From assembly GCA_043816955.1 (NCBI GenBank), contig JBDRHL010000010.1:1-31180 (forward strand): a stretch of DNA of 31,180 bases. Direction: 5' to 3'. Within the stretch, counting starts at the first letter, position 1; every line of letters starts with the position of its first letter. The notes beneath the pieces were generated by a model. The model saw nothing but the letters and a program-made list of their open reading frames with translations. It did not search any database and had not been told where the DNA came from. The DNA is from JBDRHL01 sp043816955. GTDB lineage: Bacteria > Planctomycetota > Phycisphaerae > Sedimentisphaerales > CAYZTY01. The position numbers and the translations under genes were made by a program. Positions 1 to 9,054 of this stretch are shown one piece after another.

Positions 1-201
1 AAGCTCGATATTTTCTACTACAGGATTATCAACATTAATAACTTGAACCTGGCCGTTGTCACTCCAGATTGCGTGGCTGTTGCCGATCTTGGTTAATTGC
101 TCAGAAACTCCTAAGGAAATTGGACACAAAACCAGCAGGACGCTGAAGACAAGTAAAACAATTCTCGCAGTCTTATGATTTTCTATTCGACATTTATCCA
201 T
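1..201 (-). CDS. Secreted protein, N-terminal part only (runs off the window)
   Basis: Sixty-seven codons are visible from an ATG at 201; the rest lies beyond the left edge. The first 30 or so residues form a typical Sec signal peptide: a basic start (MDKCRIENHKTAR), a hydrophobic stretch of Val, Leu and Phe, and a likely cleavage near the Ser-Leu-Gly-Val-Ser segment. The mature start (about residues 33-67) is polar and beta-rich, with no family I can name. GAGGG lies 7 bases upstream of the ATG and supports this start. It follows the previous gene by 50 bp on the same strand, so it is probably a further distal member of the same operon and an exported partner of the two secreted proteins before it. 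Function unknown. Confidence 0.7.
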   Translation of the reverse strand, partial: MDKCRIENHKTARIVLLVFSVLLVLCPISLGVSEQLTKIGNSHAIWSDNGQVQVINVDNPVVENIEL

Positions 202-251
202 TGTTCTGCCCTCGAAATAATTGCTATTTATCCACATATTCAGTCTTGCGG

Positions 252-1478
252 TTAATGCAATTGCAGTTGGGTTTTACCCCTTACACTTGTAAAGAACACA
301 GCCTCGTCACGGTTTTCACTGCTCTTCCACACATCAAACATACCCTCTTCGAGCAGCATTTTGGTTTCGCCATCCTGAACAATAGAGACTGTTTTGGCAG
401 TACGCGGAAATCCCTTTACCCAAACAAGCACGATTCGCGGCTGCAACTTACTACAACTGAGAGTAAGCCTGCAGGGTAGCGCTTTCGCATCAACGCCAAC
501 AATACCTGATGATACATTGATTCTTTCAACGCCAGCACCAGGCTCTGCCTGAATGTCTATGGCTGTCAGCGCCAAATAGTATCTGCTGCCTCTGGTTTGC
601 TCTGGCTTTGACAGGTCGTCGGGACCGGCAACAAAATGCACCCCACTGTACCTGATTGGTCTGATATATACCAGGTCCCGATTGGGGCTATGCAGGACGT
701 CGTGTGTGGCAAAACCGCCGTTTTGCTGGCCAGGATTGATGTCAAACGAATAGCTGGTTTTGCCATAGTAATCTGTCTCAAATTGCTGCGGCCTAGCAAG
801 CACAATCTGGGTTCCCGAAAGCTGGGTGTCCGCCTCATACCACTCGGTGCATCCAGAAGCAATTTTTAAATCTTCTACGGGGTCTTTGAGATGGGTAAGA
901 CGAGTAACCGATTGCCAGCGGAGGGGTCTTAGAGGACCTCCGGGCTCAATTCGCTGGTGGTAATAGAAGCCGTCATCTTCATCGAAAATTGTGTACCACC
1001 GTGTCACTTTAAATGTATAATCCAGCGGCTCAATGCGAGGGTCGTAGACCTTGCCTTCCGGCGGGAGGATTATTTCAGAAACGGATTTGACAACGGCCAT
1101 TTTGCCATCAGGCGAAAGTGCATACTTCCAGTTGTTGAAACGTGCCTGATAGCTAACATCACTGGTCTCCCACGAATGGTAGCGAGTGATTTCAAGCACG
1201 TTTGCGGCGACATTAAGTTCCGCGGGTTTGCCGTCGTAGCTTAAGGACACTGGCAGGCCTTGGCCCTGATTACCCCGGTCGAATATAACCTGCCTTGCGT
1301 TATCATCGCTACCGCACCAGTTTGCAATTATCTGCTCGCCAGTCTCAAATACCCTAACCGCGGCACCGACCGGGACAGCCGCAAGTAACAAAGACAGAAT
1401 TATGGCAGTTACAGCCATTCGCGATGCAAACTGCCTGCCGTGAGAGTCCGGTTTAATGAGTCTGTTTACAGGTTTCAT
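252..1478 (-). CDS. Secreted beta-rich protein of unknown function
   Basis: This 408-residue protein has a long signal peptide: basic residues up to about position 21, then a hydrophobic core of Ile, Leu and Ala around 22-36, ending in a Val-Gly-Ala/Ala-Val cleavage-like site near 38-40. The mature part is rich in alternating hydrophobic and aromatic residues, which suggests a beta-sandwich or barrel fold. It has no catalytic motif or transmembrane segment that I recognise. AGGGGA about 6 bases before the ATG supports the start. It begins 15 bp after the secreted GH42-like gene, so translation is probably linked to it. Its place beside an exported glycosidase suggests it binds or processes the same polysaccharide outside the cytoplasm (inference). 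I cannot assign a family. Confidence 0.75.
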   Translation of the reverse strand: MKPVNRLIKPDSHGRQFASRMAVTAIILSLLLAAVPVGAAVRVFETGEQIIANWCGSDDNARQVIFDRGNQGQGLPVSLSYDGKPAELNVAANVLEITRYHSWETSDVSYQARFNNWKYALSPDGKMAVVKSVSEIILPPEGKVYDPRIEPLDYTFKVTRWYTIFDEDDGFYYHQRIEPGGPLRPLRWQSVTRLTHLKDPVEDLKIASGCTEWYEADTQLSGTQIVLARPQQFETDYYGKTSYSFDINPGQQNGGFATHDVLHSPNRDLVYIRPIRYSGVHFVAGPDDLSKPEQTRGSRYYLALTAIDIQAEPGAGVERINVSSGIVGVDAKALPCRLTLSCSKLQPRIVLVWVKGFPRTAKTVSIVQDGETKMLLEEGMFDVWKSSENRDEAVFFTSVRGKTQLQLH

Positions 1479-1493
1479 AATTGTCCCCTTATT

Positions 1494-4400
1494 TTAATTT
1501 GAACTGTTTCGTTTTAGCTTGTATACTCTTCCTTCGCCGGGCAGCAGTGTCATACTTAAGTGGTTTGTCTCTTTCAAAGTTGTTTGAGCTCTTAAGTCAG
1601 TAACATCACATCTGCCCTGCCAAGATAATACCCCCTCAGAGGATTCTTCCCAGCGAGTATGATAGACAAAAACGTAGTATATTTCGCCGGTTCCCGCTTT
1701 GCGGATATAAATCTCTGCAGGGACCGTCGTGCTGACTATCGGCTGAAGATGCTGCTGTAGAATATAGCTGGCAAAATTAGTAAAGGTTCCTCTTGCATAA
1801 GAAGCCGCGGCAGGATAGAGATACGCATGTCCTTTACCATACTTAACCATAGCTCCCAAAGCCATTCCATCATCGCTTCGGCCAATAATATTTGCAGCAT
1901 TATTGCTCATTTCAAAAGCAAAGGTTTCATCTGAACCTGAAACTTTGCCGAAAGTCACCTCGTTATGCTTCAGCAAACCTCCCGTTTGGCTGGTCAGCAC
2001 AGATTTAACCCCAAATAATTTATCCAGCAAAAGGCCTGATTTGACCGCATGTTCGTTGTATTGGCCGATAGGACCAATCGCAATGAGTATGCCACCCTGC
2101 TCAACAAAATCCATAATTTTTTGCTGAACATCTGTCGGCAGATACATCGCTGATGGAAAAACCAGTACCCGGTATTTAGAGAAGTCCGCTGTATCTGGAA
2201 TAAATACCATCGGGTGTCCCAGAGTCTTGAAAAACATATCAAAAAGAAACTGATACTCATGGACAACGGTGCGCTTATCAAATTTCTTAATACAGCTGTC
2301 AAGTTGATAACGTGTCGCTTCAGGCTCAACAACCGCGATGCGCGTTACAGGCAAACTATCTTCCAGTTCACCTGATACACGGTTAAATTCAGCAATAACA
2401 GTCGGTATGGCATAAGCAGCACGTTTGATGGCGAAATCCGGCCAGTAAACAGTGCTTTGGGCCCATTGCTCGTCCCAGCTATCAAAATCCATCGTACTCA
2501 TATAGTAGCGAATCTCCCGGACTCCGCGAGAAAGAATCCGCCACATCTCCCTTTCTGCTGCCGCGTATTTGCCGCTCTGGAAAGATGCGGTCCCTAACAT
2601 CAGGTTGCCATGGAGACGATATTTCATATCCCAGCCTGGGCCGTTTCTGCCCCACCAGTACCAATAATATTCTGACATCACCACAGGCTTTTTGCTAAAG
2701 CCGATATCAAAATCAAGCTGGAAAGGATCATCACAGTGGGGTCCATGCGAGTCAAGCCATTGGGTGGCATACTGCTGCAGGACATTAGTCAAAAGGCCAT
2801 ATTCACCACCCGCAACATGAGTACAGCGGTCATTTATCCGTTTGGCGCTTGCCTTGTGTATCGCCAGGTAATCTTCCTTGAAGAAATTTACTGCGATGTT
2901 CCGTCGAAATTCGCACCAGTCGTTCCACAAAGCCCGCAACGAAGACGATGGAGATTCCGAACTTACCTTTTCAAGGTCAGGAGAAACAATATCGGAAAAA
3001 CTGCTGTAACGGCTATTCCACTTATTATTAAGTTCCGTAATACTATTATATTTTTTCTGCAGGAATTCTCGAAACGCTCCTATCGCTTCTGCAGAGTGAT
3101 TGTTCGGTACCCCCCATTCGTTTGTCGGCTCAAACCCAACTACGTTCGGGTATTTATCCAGATATTGAGCCCACGCTTCCAAGAAAAGGTTTCGACGTTT
3201 TCGCATAGTCGGATTAAAGCAGTTAAATCTTACGTCATACGGAGTGTTCAGTTCTTTTCCGTCAGGGCCGATCATTTTCGGCACGTCCTTTTGGAAATAT
3301 TCTATGCCCTTGTGAAAATAAGGTTTGCCTAAATCCGAGGTCCCGACCACTACCTTAAGATCCATTTCCTTGGCTACATCCATCATACAGTTCATAGGTC
3401 CAAAATCAAAATCTGCCAATGAAGGATTATCAGAATCTGCTCCAGGCTTCACGAACCCAGCCATATCCATGTGAAAATCAAAAATATTGGCTCCGAAGAT
3501 TTCCTTCTGCCGCCAAAGTTCGTAGATACTATGCCATTTACGGGCTTGGGGATACTCGGGATTACCCCAGCCGGGGTGAATGATATGTGTGGGACCAAAG
3601 AGAACTGGTGTTCCAGCCTTTGCTTGGTAGGATTTGAGTGAATGGATTTTCTGAATTTCCTTCTGGATAGCTTCCTCAAGGGCCAAAGCTTCCTTTTGCA
3701 GCTCGGTAAGAAAAGATTCAATGTTTTTGTATCCAGTCAATACCTCCTGTGATTTTAATTGAGTATAATTTTCCAAGTTGGTATCCATCATTTTGTCGAA
3801 TTTCTGGAATCTGGCCCAGAGCTGCAGGGCTTTGTTTTTCAGATCTGCAGGTCCCATGCCGGTAGCCATAGCGGCACTCTTGCCGCTTTGTTTTTCCTCA
3901 AGCATATAGCCATCGTACAACATATTGGCCATCGCAATAATATTTTCCAGCCGGGTTTTAAGTTTTGCCCAGGGAACAGTCAACTGGTGATGTTGTTGCT
4001 GGGCCAAGTACAAATCACTTAGCCTATTAACAGAGTCGGTGTCGCCACGTGCCCAGTAGATCAGACGAAGGTAAATATAATCCGCCGACCTCGTATAAAA
4101 AGCCATCCTCTCTTCGTTCGGAAATAATGTCGGAGCGTTAAAAGCAATCAGTTTGCCCTTGCCCAAGGAACACATTACCATCGCCGGGTCACTGGTGTCA
4201 AAATTCATGAGGACCTGGCTGCCGCCTTTCACCGCAGATTTGGTGAACACCACAAATGGTGCGTAAGGGTAAAACTGGCGAGGAGAATCCCACGGTATGT
4301 GCTTAAATACTGGATGCTCAGGGTCAACGGGTGAAATAAAAGTTAACGAATCGGTCAGCGTCACCTGCCGAGCTATCGTTACCGGTAAGATACTTTTTAA

Positions 4401-4730
4401 CTGTTCATCAAGCTCAGGTACCGCTGTAACAATAGCCAAAGAGCCATTTTCAATACAGTGCTTAACCCCTGCAAACTCGTCTGCGGACAGGGAGCGGTCA
4501 ATGTAAATCAGATCCGCACCTCTACTAAGCTCCTGCTGACCTGACAGATCAGTATAGCCAAAATGTCGCAGACGCCATATCAGATTGTAACCCACAGCGC
4601 CACGTGTACTCCAAATGCGAATTTCTGGCAATGACAGGACATCTTTCGCGCTCGCCCGAGAACACATTGATGACAGAACAATACCCACGCTGAGAACCAA
4701 AAACTCCATAAATAATTTTCGACTTTTCAT
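1494..4730 (-). CDS. Exported GH42-like beta-galactosidase (clan GH-A), multidomain
   Basis: The protein has 1078 residues. A signal peptide covers about 1-28 (basic start, Leu/Val core, Ala-Ser-Ala cleavage). Residues 30-230 form a DUF4159/glutamine-amidotransferase-like alpha/beta domain. Residues 240-370 are a charged helical, probably coiled-coil, linker. A TIM barrel follows from about 375 to 770. The barrel carries a GH-A acid/base motif (Thr-Asn-Glu-Trp-Gly, Glu538) and a probable nucleophile in Val-Met-Ser-Glu-Tyr (Glu687). Residues about 795-1000 resemble the GH42 trimerisation (amidotransferase-like) domain, and a short beta domain ends the chain. It is longer than usual GH42 enzymes (650-700) because of the extra N-terminal domain and linker. 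A good AGGTGG Shine-Dalgarno sits 6 bases before the ATG. It probably cleaves beta-galactosyl or related beta-glycosidic bonds outside the cytoplasm. The sub-specificity is unknown; GH5- or GH35-like activity is possible. Confidence 0.8.
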   Translation of the reverse strand: MKSRKLFMEFLVLSVGIVLSSMCSRASAKDVLSLPEIRIWSTRGAVGYNLIWRLRHFGYTDLSGQQELSRGADLIYIDRSLSADEFAGVKHCIENGSLAIVTAVPELDEQLKSILPVTIARQVTLTDSLTFISPVDPEHPVFKHIPWDSPRQFYPYAPFVVFTKSAVKGGSQVLMNFDTSDPAMVMCSLGKGKLIAFNAPTLFPNEERMAFYTRSADYIYLRLIYWARGDTDSVNRLSDLYLAQQQHHQLTVPWAKLKTRLENIIAMANMLYDGYMLEEKQSGKSAAMATGMGPADLKNKALQLWARFQKFDKMMDTNLENYTQLKSQEVLTGYKNIESFLTELQKEALALEEAIQKEIQKIHSLKSYQAKAGTPVLFGPTHIIHPGWGNPEYPQARKWHSIYELWRQKEIFGANIFDFHMDMAGFVKPGADSDNPSLADFDFGPMNCMMDVAKEMDLKVVVGTSDLGKPYFHKGIEYFQKDVPKMIGPDGKELNTPYDVRFNCFNPTMRKRRNLFLEAWAQYLDKYPNVVGFEPTNEWGVPNNHSAEAIGAFREFLQKKYNSITELNNKWNSRYSSFSDIVSPDLEKVSSESPSSSLRALWNDWCEFRRNIAVNFFKEDYLAIHKASAKRINDRCTHVAGGEYGLLTNVLQQYATQWLDSHGPHCDDPFQLDFDIGFSKKPVVMSEYYWYWWGRNGPGWDMKYRLHGNLMLGTASFQSGKYAAAEREMWRILSRGVREIRYYMSTMDFDSWDEQWAQSTVYWPDFAIKRAAYAIPTVIAEFNRVSGELEDSLPVTRIAVVEPEATRYQLDSCIKKFDKRTVVHEYQFLFDMFFKTLGHPMVFIPDTADFSKYRVLVFPSAMYLPTDVQQKIMDFVEQGGILIAIGPIGQYNEHAVKSGLLLDKLFGVKSVLTSQTGGLLKHNEVTFGKVSGSDETFAFEMSNNAANIIGRSDDGMALGAMVKYGKGHAYLYPAAASYARGTFTNFASYILQQHLQPIVSTTVPAEIYIRKAGTGEIYYVFVYHTRWEESSEGVLSWQGRCDVTDLRAQTTLKETNHLSMTLLPGEGRVYKLKRNSSN

Positions 4731-4856
4731 TTCGTGCCACCTTTCCTTTAAGAAAATTTATTTTTTCTTCACTCATAATTTCATCGATCCCCGCTTCCTG
4801 ATAGCTGTCACAAAGCCTTATGGATTGGATCACGTCTTCCAATGAAGATTTCTATA
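4731..4856 (-). other. 126-bp gap inside the operon with an AT-rich hairpin
   Basis: This is the largest gap between operon genes. On the minus strand it holds a weak stem: AAGAAAA pairs with TTTTCTT across a 6-base loop (4750-4769), just upstream of the Shine-Dalgarno of the GH42-like gene. The stem lacks G/C pairs and is a poor terminator, but could tune translation. A short open frame from a TTG at 4842 runs through the gap and looks protein-like, but it then overlaps the GH42-like gene in another frame. No clear promoter is seen. Confidence 0.3.
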
Positions 4857-5834
4857 TCATTCTTCCCACTGAAGTACTATCTTCACAACATTTTTGTCTC
4901 GTCGTCGCACCAGTTCAATACCATCGTTATATTTTGACACTGGGTATCGATGCGATATCAACTGGCCTAATGGAAGGTTACCTTCGACAGCCAATTGCAC
5001 TGCCTCGGGCCAGGCACTCTTACTTGCATTGCTCCCAATTAATTCTATTTCTCGCTGAACAAGATAGTTCCACGCAAAATCGCCACGGTTCTGACCATAA
5101 TCACCTACGAGCAAAATCTTACCGCAAGGTTCAATTAATTTAAGTGCCGCATTGACACCATCAACTGTGCCGCTGGCGTCAACGATTGTTGAAAAAGCTT
5201 GATAACCATGATTCTGAATAGCTTCTGCAAGATCTGCTTTGATATTGTGGTAGTTTAGAGTCTCTGTTGCGCCAAAATCAGCAGCAAGATCCAGGCGTTT
5301 GTCGCGACCGCCAACAACAATAATATGCTTCTTTCTTCTCTTATTAAGCAAAAGTAGCAAAAGCAGGCCAATAGGACCATCTCCGAAAATCAGTACTGGC
5401 TCATGGGGATCGCCTCCAAACCTTCGAATCGCCCGCACCGTAACGGCCAAAGGCTCGATTAACGAAGCAACTGTCATAGAAAAATTATCCGGAAGAACAT
5501 GAATCTTTTCGAACTGTGTGAGAAAATACTCCGCGTAACCTCCCGGATGTTCGAAGCCTACTTCACCACCGTCGGATAATACGTTTTCAGCAACGCACTT
5601 TCTACCCACCAGAGCTTTGTCCACATTCGGTCCTGTCGCATCGACCACACCTGACCATTCGTGACCTGGTATTGCCGGAAAGCCCGTACGCTCCCAACCT
5701 GCTATCATTTCCAGATCAGTCGTACAGATTGCACACGCTGCCGTTTTGATTCGCACTTGACCGGCACCAGGGTGGGGCAACGGCATTTCCCGTATCTCCA
5801 AACAATCTGGTGCTGTGTTTACTATCGCTTTCAT
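4857..5834 (-). CDS. Medium-chain zinc alcohol/sugar dehydrogenase lacking the structural-zinc lobe
   Basis: This 325-residue MDR-superfamily protein is probably an NAD(P)-dependent sugar or polyol dehydrogenase. An N-terminal GroES-like catalytic domain (about 1-130) keeps the catalytic-zinc ligands: Cys37 in Ala-Ile-Cys-Thr-Thr-Asp, His58-Glu59 in Pro-Gly-His-Glu-Trp, and Glu127 in Ile-Glu-Pro-Leu. A Rossmann domain follows, with Gly-Asp-Gly-Pro-Ile-Gly at 151-156. The usual four-cysteine structural zinc loop is missing: between Cys80 and the Gly-Gly-Tyr-Ala-Glu-Tyr motif (98-103) there is only a short cysteine-free loop, so the protein is about 20-30 residues shorter than its neighbour. 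The ATG overlaps the stop of the preceding dehydrogenase gene by 4 bp (ATGA), showing tight translational coupling. It is cytosolic. The substrate cannot be read from the sequence; a sugar released by the operon's hydrolases is likely. Confidence 0.85.
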   Translation of the reverse strand: MKAIVNTAPDCLEIREMPLPHPGAGQVRIKTAACAICTTDLEMIAGWERTGFPAIPGHEWSGVVDATGPNVDKALVGRKCVAENVLSDGGEVGFEHPGGYAEYFLTQFEKIHVLPDNFSMTVASLIEPLAVTVRAIRRFGGDPHEPVLIFGDGPIGLLLLLLLNKRRKKHIIVVGGRDKRLDLAADFGATETLNYHNIKADLAEAIQNHGYQAFSTIVDASGTVDGVNAALKLIEPCGKILLVGDYGQNRGDFAWNYLVQREIELIGSNASKSAWPEAVQLAVEGNLPLGQLISHRYPVSKYNDGIELVRRRDKNVVKIVLQWEE

Positions 5835-6874
5835 GGATTGATCATCACCTTGTTATGCTCGGATGAACCCATAACCTCCATTGCTTCATAAATCTTCGAC
5901 AGAAAGAAACGGTGTGAAATTACTTTCCCCGTGTCTATTAATCCTGATTCCATCAGGCGGATTGCCTGGGACATAGCTAAAGGGGTTGTTCCAAAGCTTG
6001 CATCCATTCTTCCTTCCAGAAAATGAGTAAAACCGCCATCCAGTTCGAACTTTTCGTGGGTCGTGATACCAAATAAGTTCCATTTTGTGCCGCGTCGTCT
6101 CAACTCCACCATCAGTTGTACCGCCTTTATTGACCCTGCTGCCTCTATGATCAGATCTGGGCCGGCTGGAATAACATCATAGACTCGCTTCTTGGCATCT
6201 TCCTCGGCGGGGTTGATAATGTGCATTGCTCCAAGCCTTCTGGCATTTTTCAACGCATATTCACTTGTGTCAACAGCAATCAGTGTTGCTGCCCCGGCTG
6301 CTTTTGCAACCATCATACACAACAAGCCGATACCACCGACACCGATGATAACTACATCATCGCCAAGCTGCATTTGGCTATACTGAATGACGCCTTTCCA
6401 CGCACCTGACAAGGGTTCAGTAATCGCTGCAGCATCGAAGCTAATATTCTTCGGTTTTGCATACAGACACCCTTCCATTGTTTTGGTATACTCTGCAAAA
6501 GAACCTGGCCAGATGCTAACAGAACCATCTCCTCCCGTTGTAAACGCGTGTTTACAATAGTGGGGGCTTCCTGTGCGACAGTACCGACAAAAACCACAGT
6601 AACCGGAAGGTTGAATGATCACCTCATCACCGACCTTGAAATGGTTGACACCAGGTCCAACTTCGGCAACAATACCGGAAGGTTCATGACCAGGGATAAA
6701 CGGGAATATAACGTTCTTACGAATGCCCGTGATAGCCTTATAATCCGTGGCACAAATACCGCATGCCTTGATTCTTACTACCACTTCACCATACTCTTTT
6801 GCCCTCGGGGTCGGGACCTCTTCGAGTTCGAGCCTGTTAAACTCATGAAGTACGGCAGCCAACATTTTACTCAT
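5831..6874 (-). CDS. Zinc-dependent medium-chain sugar/polyol dehydrogenase
   Basis: Starting at the ATG at 6874 gives 347 residues. This start is preferred over an in-frame codon at 6898 because GGAGGT lies 9 bases before it. The catalytic-zinc ligands are Cys41, His63 and Glu153. The structural-zinc set is intact, with Cys93, Cys96, Cys99 and Cys107 in a Cys-x2-Cys-x2-Cys-x7-Cys array. The nucleotide-binding motif Gly-Val-Gly-Gly-Ile-Gly is at 178-183. The overall form matches the sorbitol/threonine/galactitol-phosphate dehydrogenase group of MDR enzymes. Its stop overlaps the ATG of the next dehydrogenase, so the pair is translated together and may act on successive or alternative sugars, or form a mixed oligomer (inference). 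It follows the GH95/GH65-like gene by 62 bp. Cytosolic; no signal peptide. Confidence 0.87.
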   Translation of the reverse strand: MSKMLAAVLHEFNRLELEEVPTPRAKEYGEVVVRIKACGICATDYKAITGIRKNVIFPFIPGHEPSGIVAEVGPGVNHFKVGDEVIIQPSGYCGFCRYCRTGSPHYCKHAFTTGGDGSVSIWPGSFAEYTKTMEGCLYAKPKNISFDAAAITEPLSGAWKGVIQYSQMQLGDDVVIIGVGGIGLLCMMVAKAAGAATLIAVDTSEYALKNARRLGAMHIINPAEEDAKKRVYDVIPAGPDLIIEAAGSIKAVQLMVELRRRGTKWNLFGITTHEKFELDGGFTHFLEGRMDASFGTTPLAMSQAIRLMESGLIDTGKVISHRFFLSKIYEAMEVMGSSEHNKVMINP

Positions 6875-6936
6875 TTGACTTTTACCTCCAATCCGCATTA
6901 AGTTTATCTGTGCTGGAACGGCTGTGCGCGAACAAA

Positions 6937-9018
6937 TTACCTATTAACTTCGCTACCATGTTTTTTCCATGTAATCGGTTGGCCCTGCGAATAAAGCTGA
7001 AATTCAGCGTCTTCGAACGCGCAACTCGGGAAAACTTCATATGAATCGCCAACATCTCTAAGCAACTGGGACTCAAGGCCGAGATTAAACATTGAATTAG
7101 CCGCCAAATAATACGGCATCCTCCCTTTTCTTGTGCCGAGCCACCCTGGGTTACACTCACGAAAAGCTATGTCCTCGCCCATAACGAAGTCATTTTTCTT
7201 ATCAAATATCGTTTGCAGATGCTCTAACGCTTCCTTGGGCCTGTCGAGGCAACTCAGCCCAAATGCTACGTATCCAGGGTCCCAAGAGCAGCAGCCAAAA
7301 ATTGTCGTCTTTCTTAATCTTTTCCAGCTTTTAAGGAACATATCTTTATTTGTCTCAAGCCCTAACTGAAAATGCAGCCCCATAAACTGGGTGCAATCCT
7401 TACATATCTCTATGTCGTCATCCTCACAGAAAAGAAAGCCTCTGTTTTTATCAATTACTTTCTCGTATGGGATCTTATTTTCAAGATTAAGCCATTTTTC
7501 GGATTCTGTGCTGTTTATTTTCTCATGCATTATCCTAGCCAGCTTAAAACACCTGTGAGCAGCAAACAATACATCTATAAGGTTTTTCCTGTTAACCAGC
7601 TCCATAATCTCCGCCTGACTGTGTACAGGCTTATAGTCGAAGAACAGCTTGCCATTTGACGAAAGTCCGGAGCCGTTGCGAATTACCATTGATTCAAAAA
7701 ACTCAGCAAGACCTTCTGTCATTGGCAGAAAGTGTTTAACCATATCTCTCCGCCAGGAATAGTGTTTTAGATATTGCATCAATGCTAATGCTATCCAGCC
7801 GTTGACATGATGCTCCCAAGCACAAGGTTCATAATGGCTATGGCCCCTTACAGCAATTAACATCCCAGGCGAGGTTTGCCATGGGTAGCGTGCGCCCCGA
7901 AGGAAGAATTCACTTCTAGCGTTTTGCTCTGCTATCGGCAACATTTCGAGCAGCCATTCCAAAGAAGCCTCCATCAGATCGGAGTTGCCTGTTGCATAAA
8001 GGCAAAGCAACTGATACATTGCATCCTGCAATCCTAATGCCATAAAAGCAGGGAAAGAACCAGCCAGTCCGCTTTCGAAGCTTACGCCATCGCATATTCG
8101 CCGTGGCACAGACGTTAAAATGTAATACTTACCTCGCTCCCATGTCCTCTGCAGCCGCTTGTCGGGTATATGAATCCACGAGCGATTCATTCTATCATGC
8201 CACCAGTTGTTATGGCCCTTAAGCAGCTCGTTATAGCCTTTTTTCACAGCCCATTTGACTACCCTTATAGCTTCTGTCTCTGTATTACCCAGAATCTGAT
8301 GGCCGTATCCTAGATAAACGGTCGACTCGCCGGGGTTGATTATAATCGTATTGCCCTCAAGGTTGCCGTTCTGTACGTACATACCCATCGAAGTCGGACA
8401 GAATATACTCGATTGGCTGTTCACCACGCCGAGAGAGTCATAATTGGCAGGCCGGGTTTGATTGCCGGCAATTTCCATCTTAATGGTTGCTTCGCTGACA
8501 AATCTGTAAACCAGCAAACTTTCCTGCGGATGGATAAACAGATTTGCCTGTATTCTTTTGCCTCGATATGAATACGCAGCTTTTAGGACTGGCTTAAATA
8601 CATCAAGACTTATCTCATGACTACTGAGTGTTTTTAACATCGCTGCGGCATCGGTCATCTTTGCGTCTGCCGGCATAATACTTATGGTAAAGGGACTCCA
8701 GCGAAGGGCCCTTTCACGGACGGGTTTTCCCTGGCGAAGCTCCTGTTCTATCATTTCGACTGTGCGCTGGCACAAAGGCCATTCGTCGGGTGAGAATTTA
8801 ACCAGTTCCCAGTAATCGTTTGCAATCAGGCGCGATAGCTTTAACGTGCGTATATCGTCTGGCTTGGTTTTACTTATCCGGTACTCGTCAAGGAACGTGC
8901 CACCCAGAGGGTCAAACGTCCCACCGATATCACCGTTACCCAGAAGCAGAGGGACATAATTGGCTATCTCCCCGTTGGCAAGGCTTTGTCGAATAACATT
9001 TTCCGAATTAACGGCCAT
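6937..9018 (-). CDS. (alpha/alpha)6-barrel glycoside hydrolase, GH95/GH65-like
   Basis: This 693-residue protein has no signal peptide. The N-terminal beta domain opens with Leu-Gly-Asn-Gly-Asp-Ile-Gly-Gly (26-33), the same kind of start as GH95 fucosidases and galactosidases. A helical barrel follows from about residue 280. It includes Arg-Gly-Ala-Arg-Tyr-Pro-Trp (374-380) and Glu-His-His-Val-Asn-Gly (402-407), motifs typical of the clan that contains GH65 and GH95. A Cys-rich patch (531-542) is unusual for the family. I cannot decide between hydrolase and phosphorylase; the expected activity is on alpha-linked fucose-, galactose- or glucose-type residues. No good Shine-Dalgarno is visible before the ATG at 9018, so translation may depend on coupling with the GH36-like gene 36 bp upstream. 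Its position beside GH36-like and dehydrogenase genes fits side-chain removal followed by sugar oxidation. Confidence 0.7.
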   Translation of the reverse strand: MAVNSENVIRQSLANGEIANYVPLLLGNGDIGGTFDPLGGTFLDEYRISKTKPDDIRTLKLSRLIANDYWELVKFSPDEWPLCQRTVEMIEQELRQGKPVRERALRWSPFTISIMPADAKMTDAAAMLKTLSSHEISLDVFKPVLKAAYSYRGKRIQANLFIHPQESLLVYRFVSEATIKMEIAGNQTRPANYDSLGVVNSQSSIFCPTSMGMYVQNGNLEGNTIIINPGESTVYLGYGHQILGNTETEAIRVVKWAVKKGYNELLKGHNNWWHDRMNRSWIHIPDKRLQRTWERGKYYILTSVPRRICDGVSFESGLAGSFPAFMALGLQDAMYQLLCLYATGNSDLMEASLEWLLEMLPIAEQNARSEFFLRGARYPWQTSPGMLIAVRGHSHYEPCAWEHHVNGWIALALMQYLKHYSWRRDMVKHFLPMTEGLAEFFESMVIRNGSGLSSNGKLFFDYKPVHSQAEIMELVNRKNLIDVLFAAHRCFKLARIMHEKINSTESEKWLNLENKIPYEKVIDKNRGFLFCEDDDIEICKDCTQFMGLHFQLGLETNKDMFLKSWKRLRKTTIFGCCSWDPGYVAFGLSCLDRPKEALEHLQTIFDKKNDFVMGEDIAFRECNPGWLGTRKGRMPYYLAANSMFNLGLESQLLRDVGDSYEVFPSCAFEDAEFQLYSQGQPITWKKHGSEVNR

Positions 9019-9054
9019 TTAATGCATTTTCGTGAATTTTAATTTCTGCAATTC

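Noticed and set aside
2736..3332. Long plus-strand frame of nearly 200 codons inside the GH42-like gene
   Set aside because: It is the antisense of a strongly coding region with clear motifs, has no Shine-Dalgarno and no recognisable protein features.
4750..4769. Inverted repeat upstream of the GH42-like gene considered as a terminator
   Set aside because: The stem has only one G/C pair and there is no T-run placed as in an intrinsic terminator; downstream genes have good ribosome binding sites and the same orientation.
4549..4842. A 97-codon minus-strand frame considered as a full gene
   Set aside because: Most of it overlaps the well-supported GH42-like gene including its signal peptide; only the gap portion looks protein-like.
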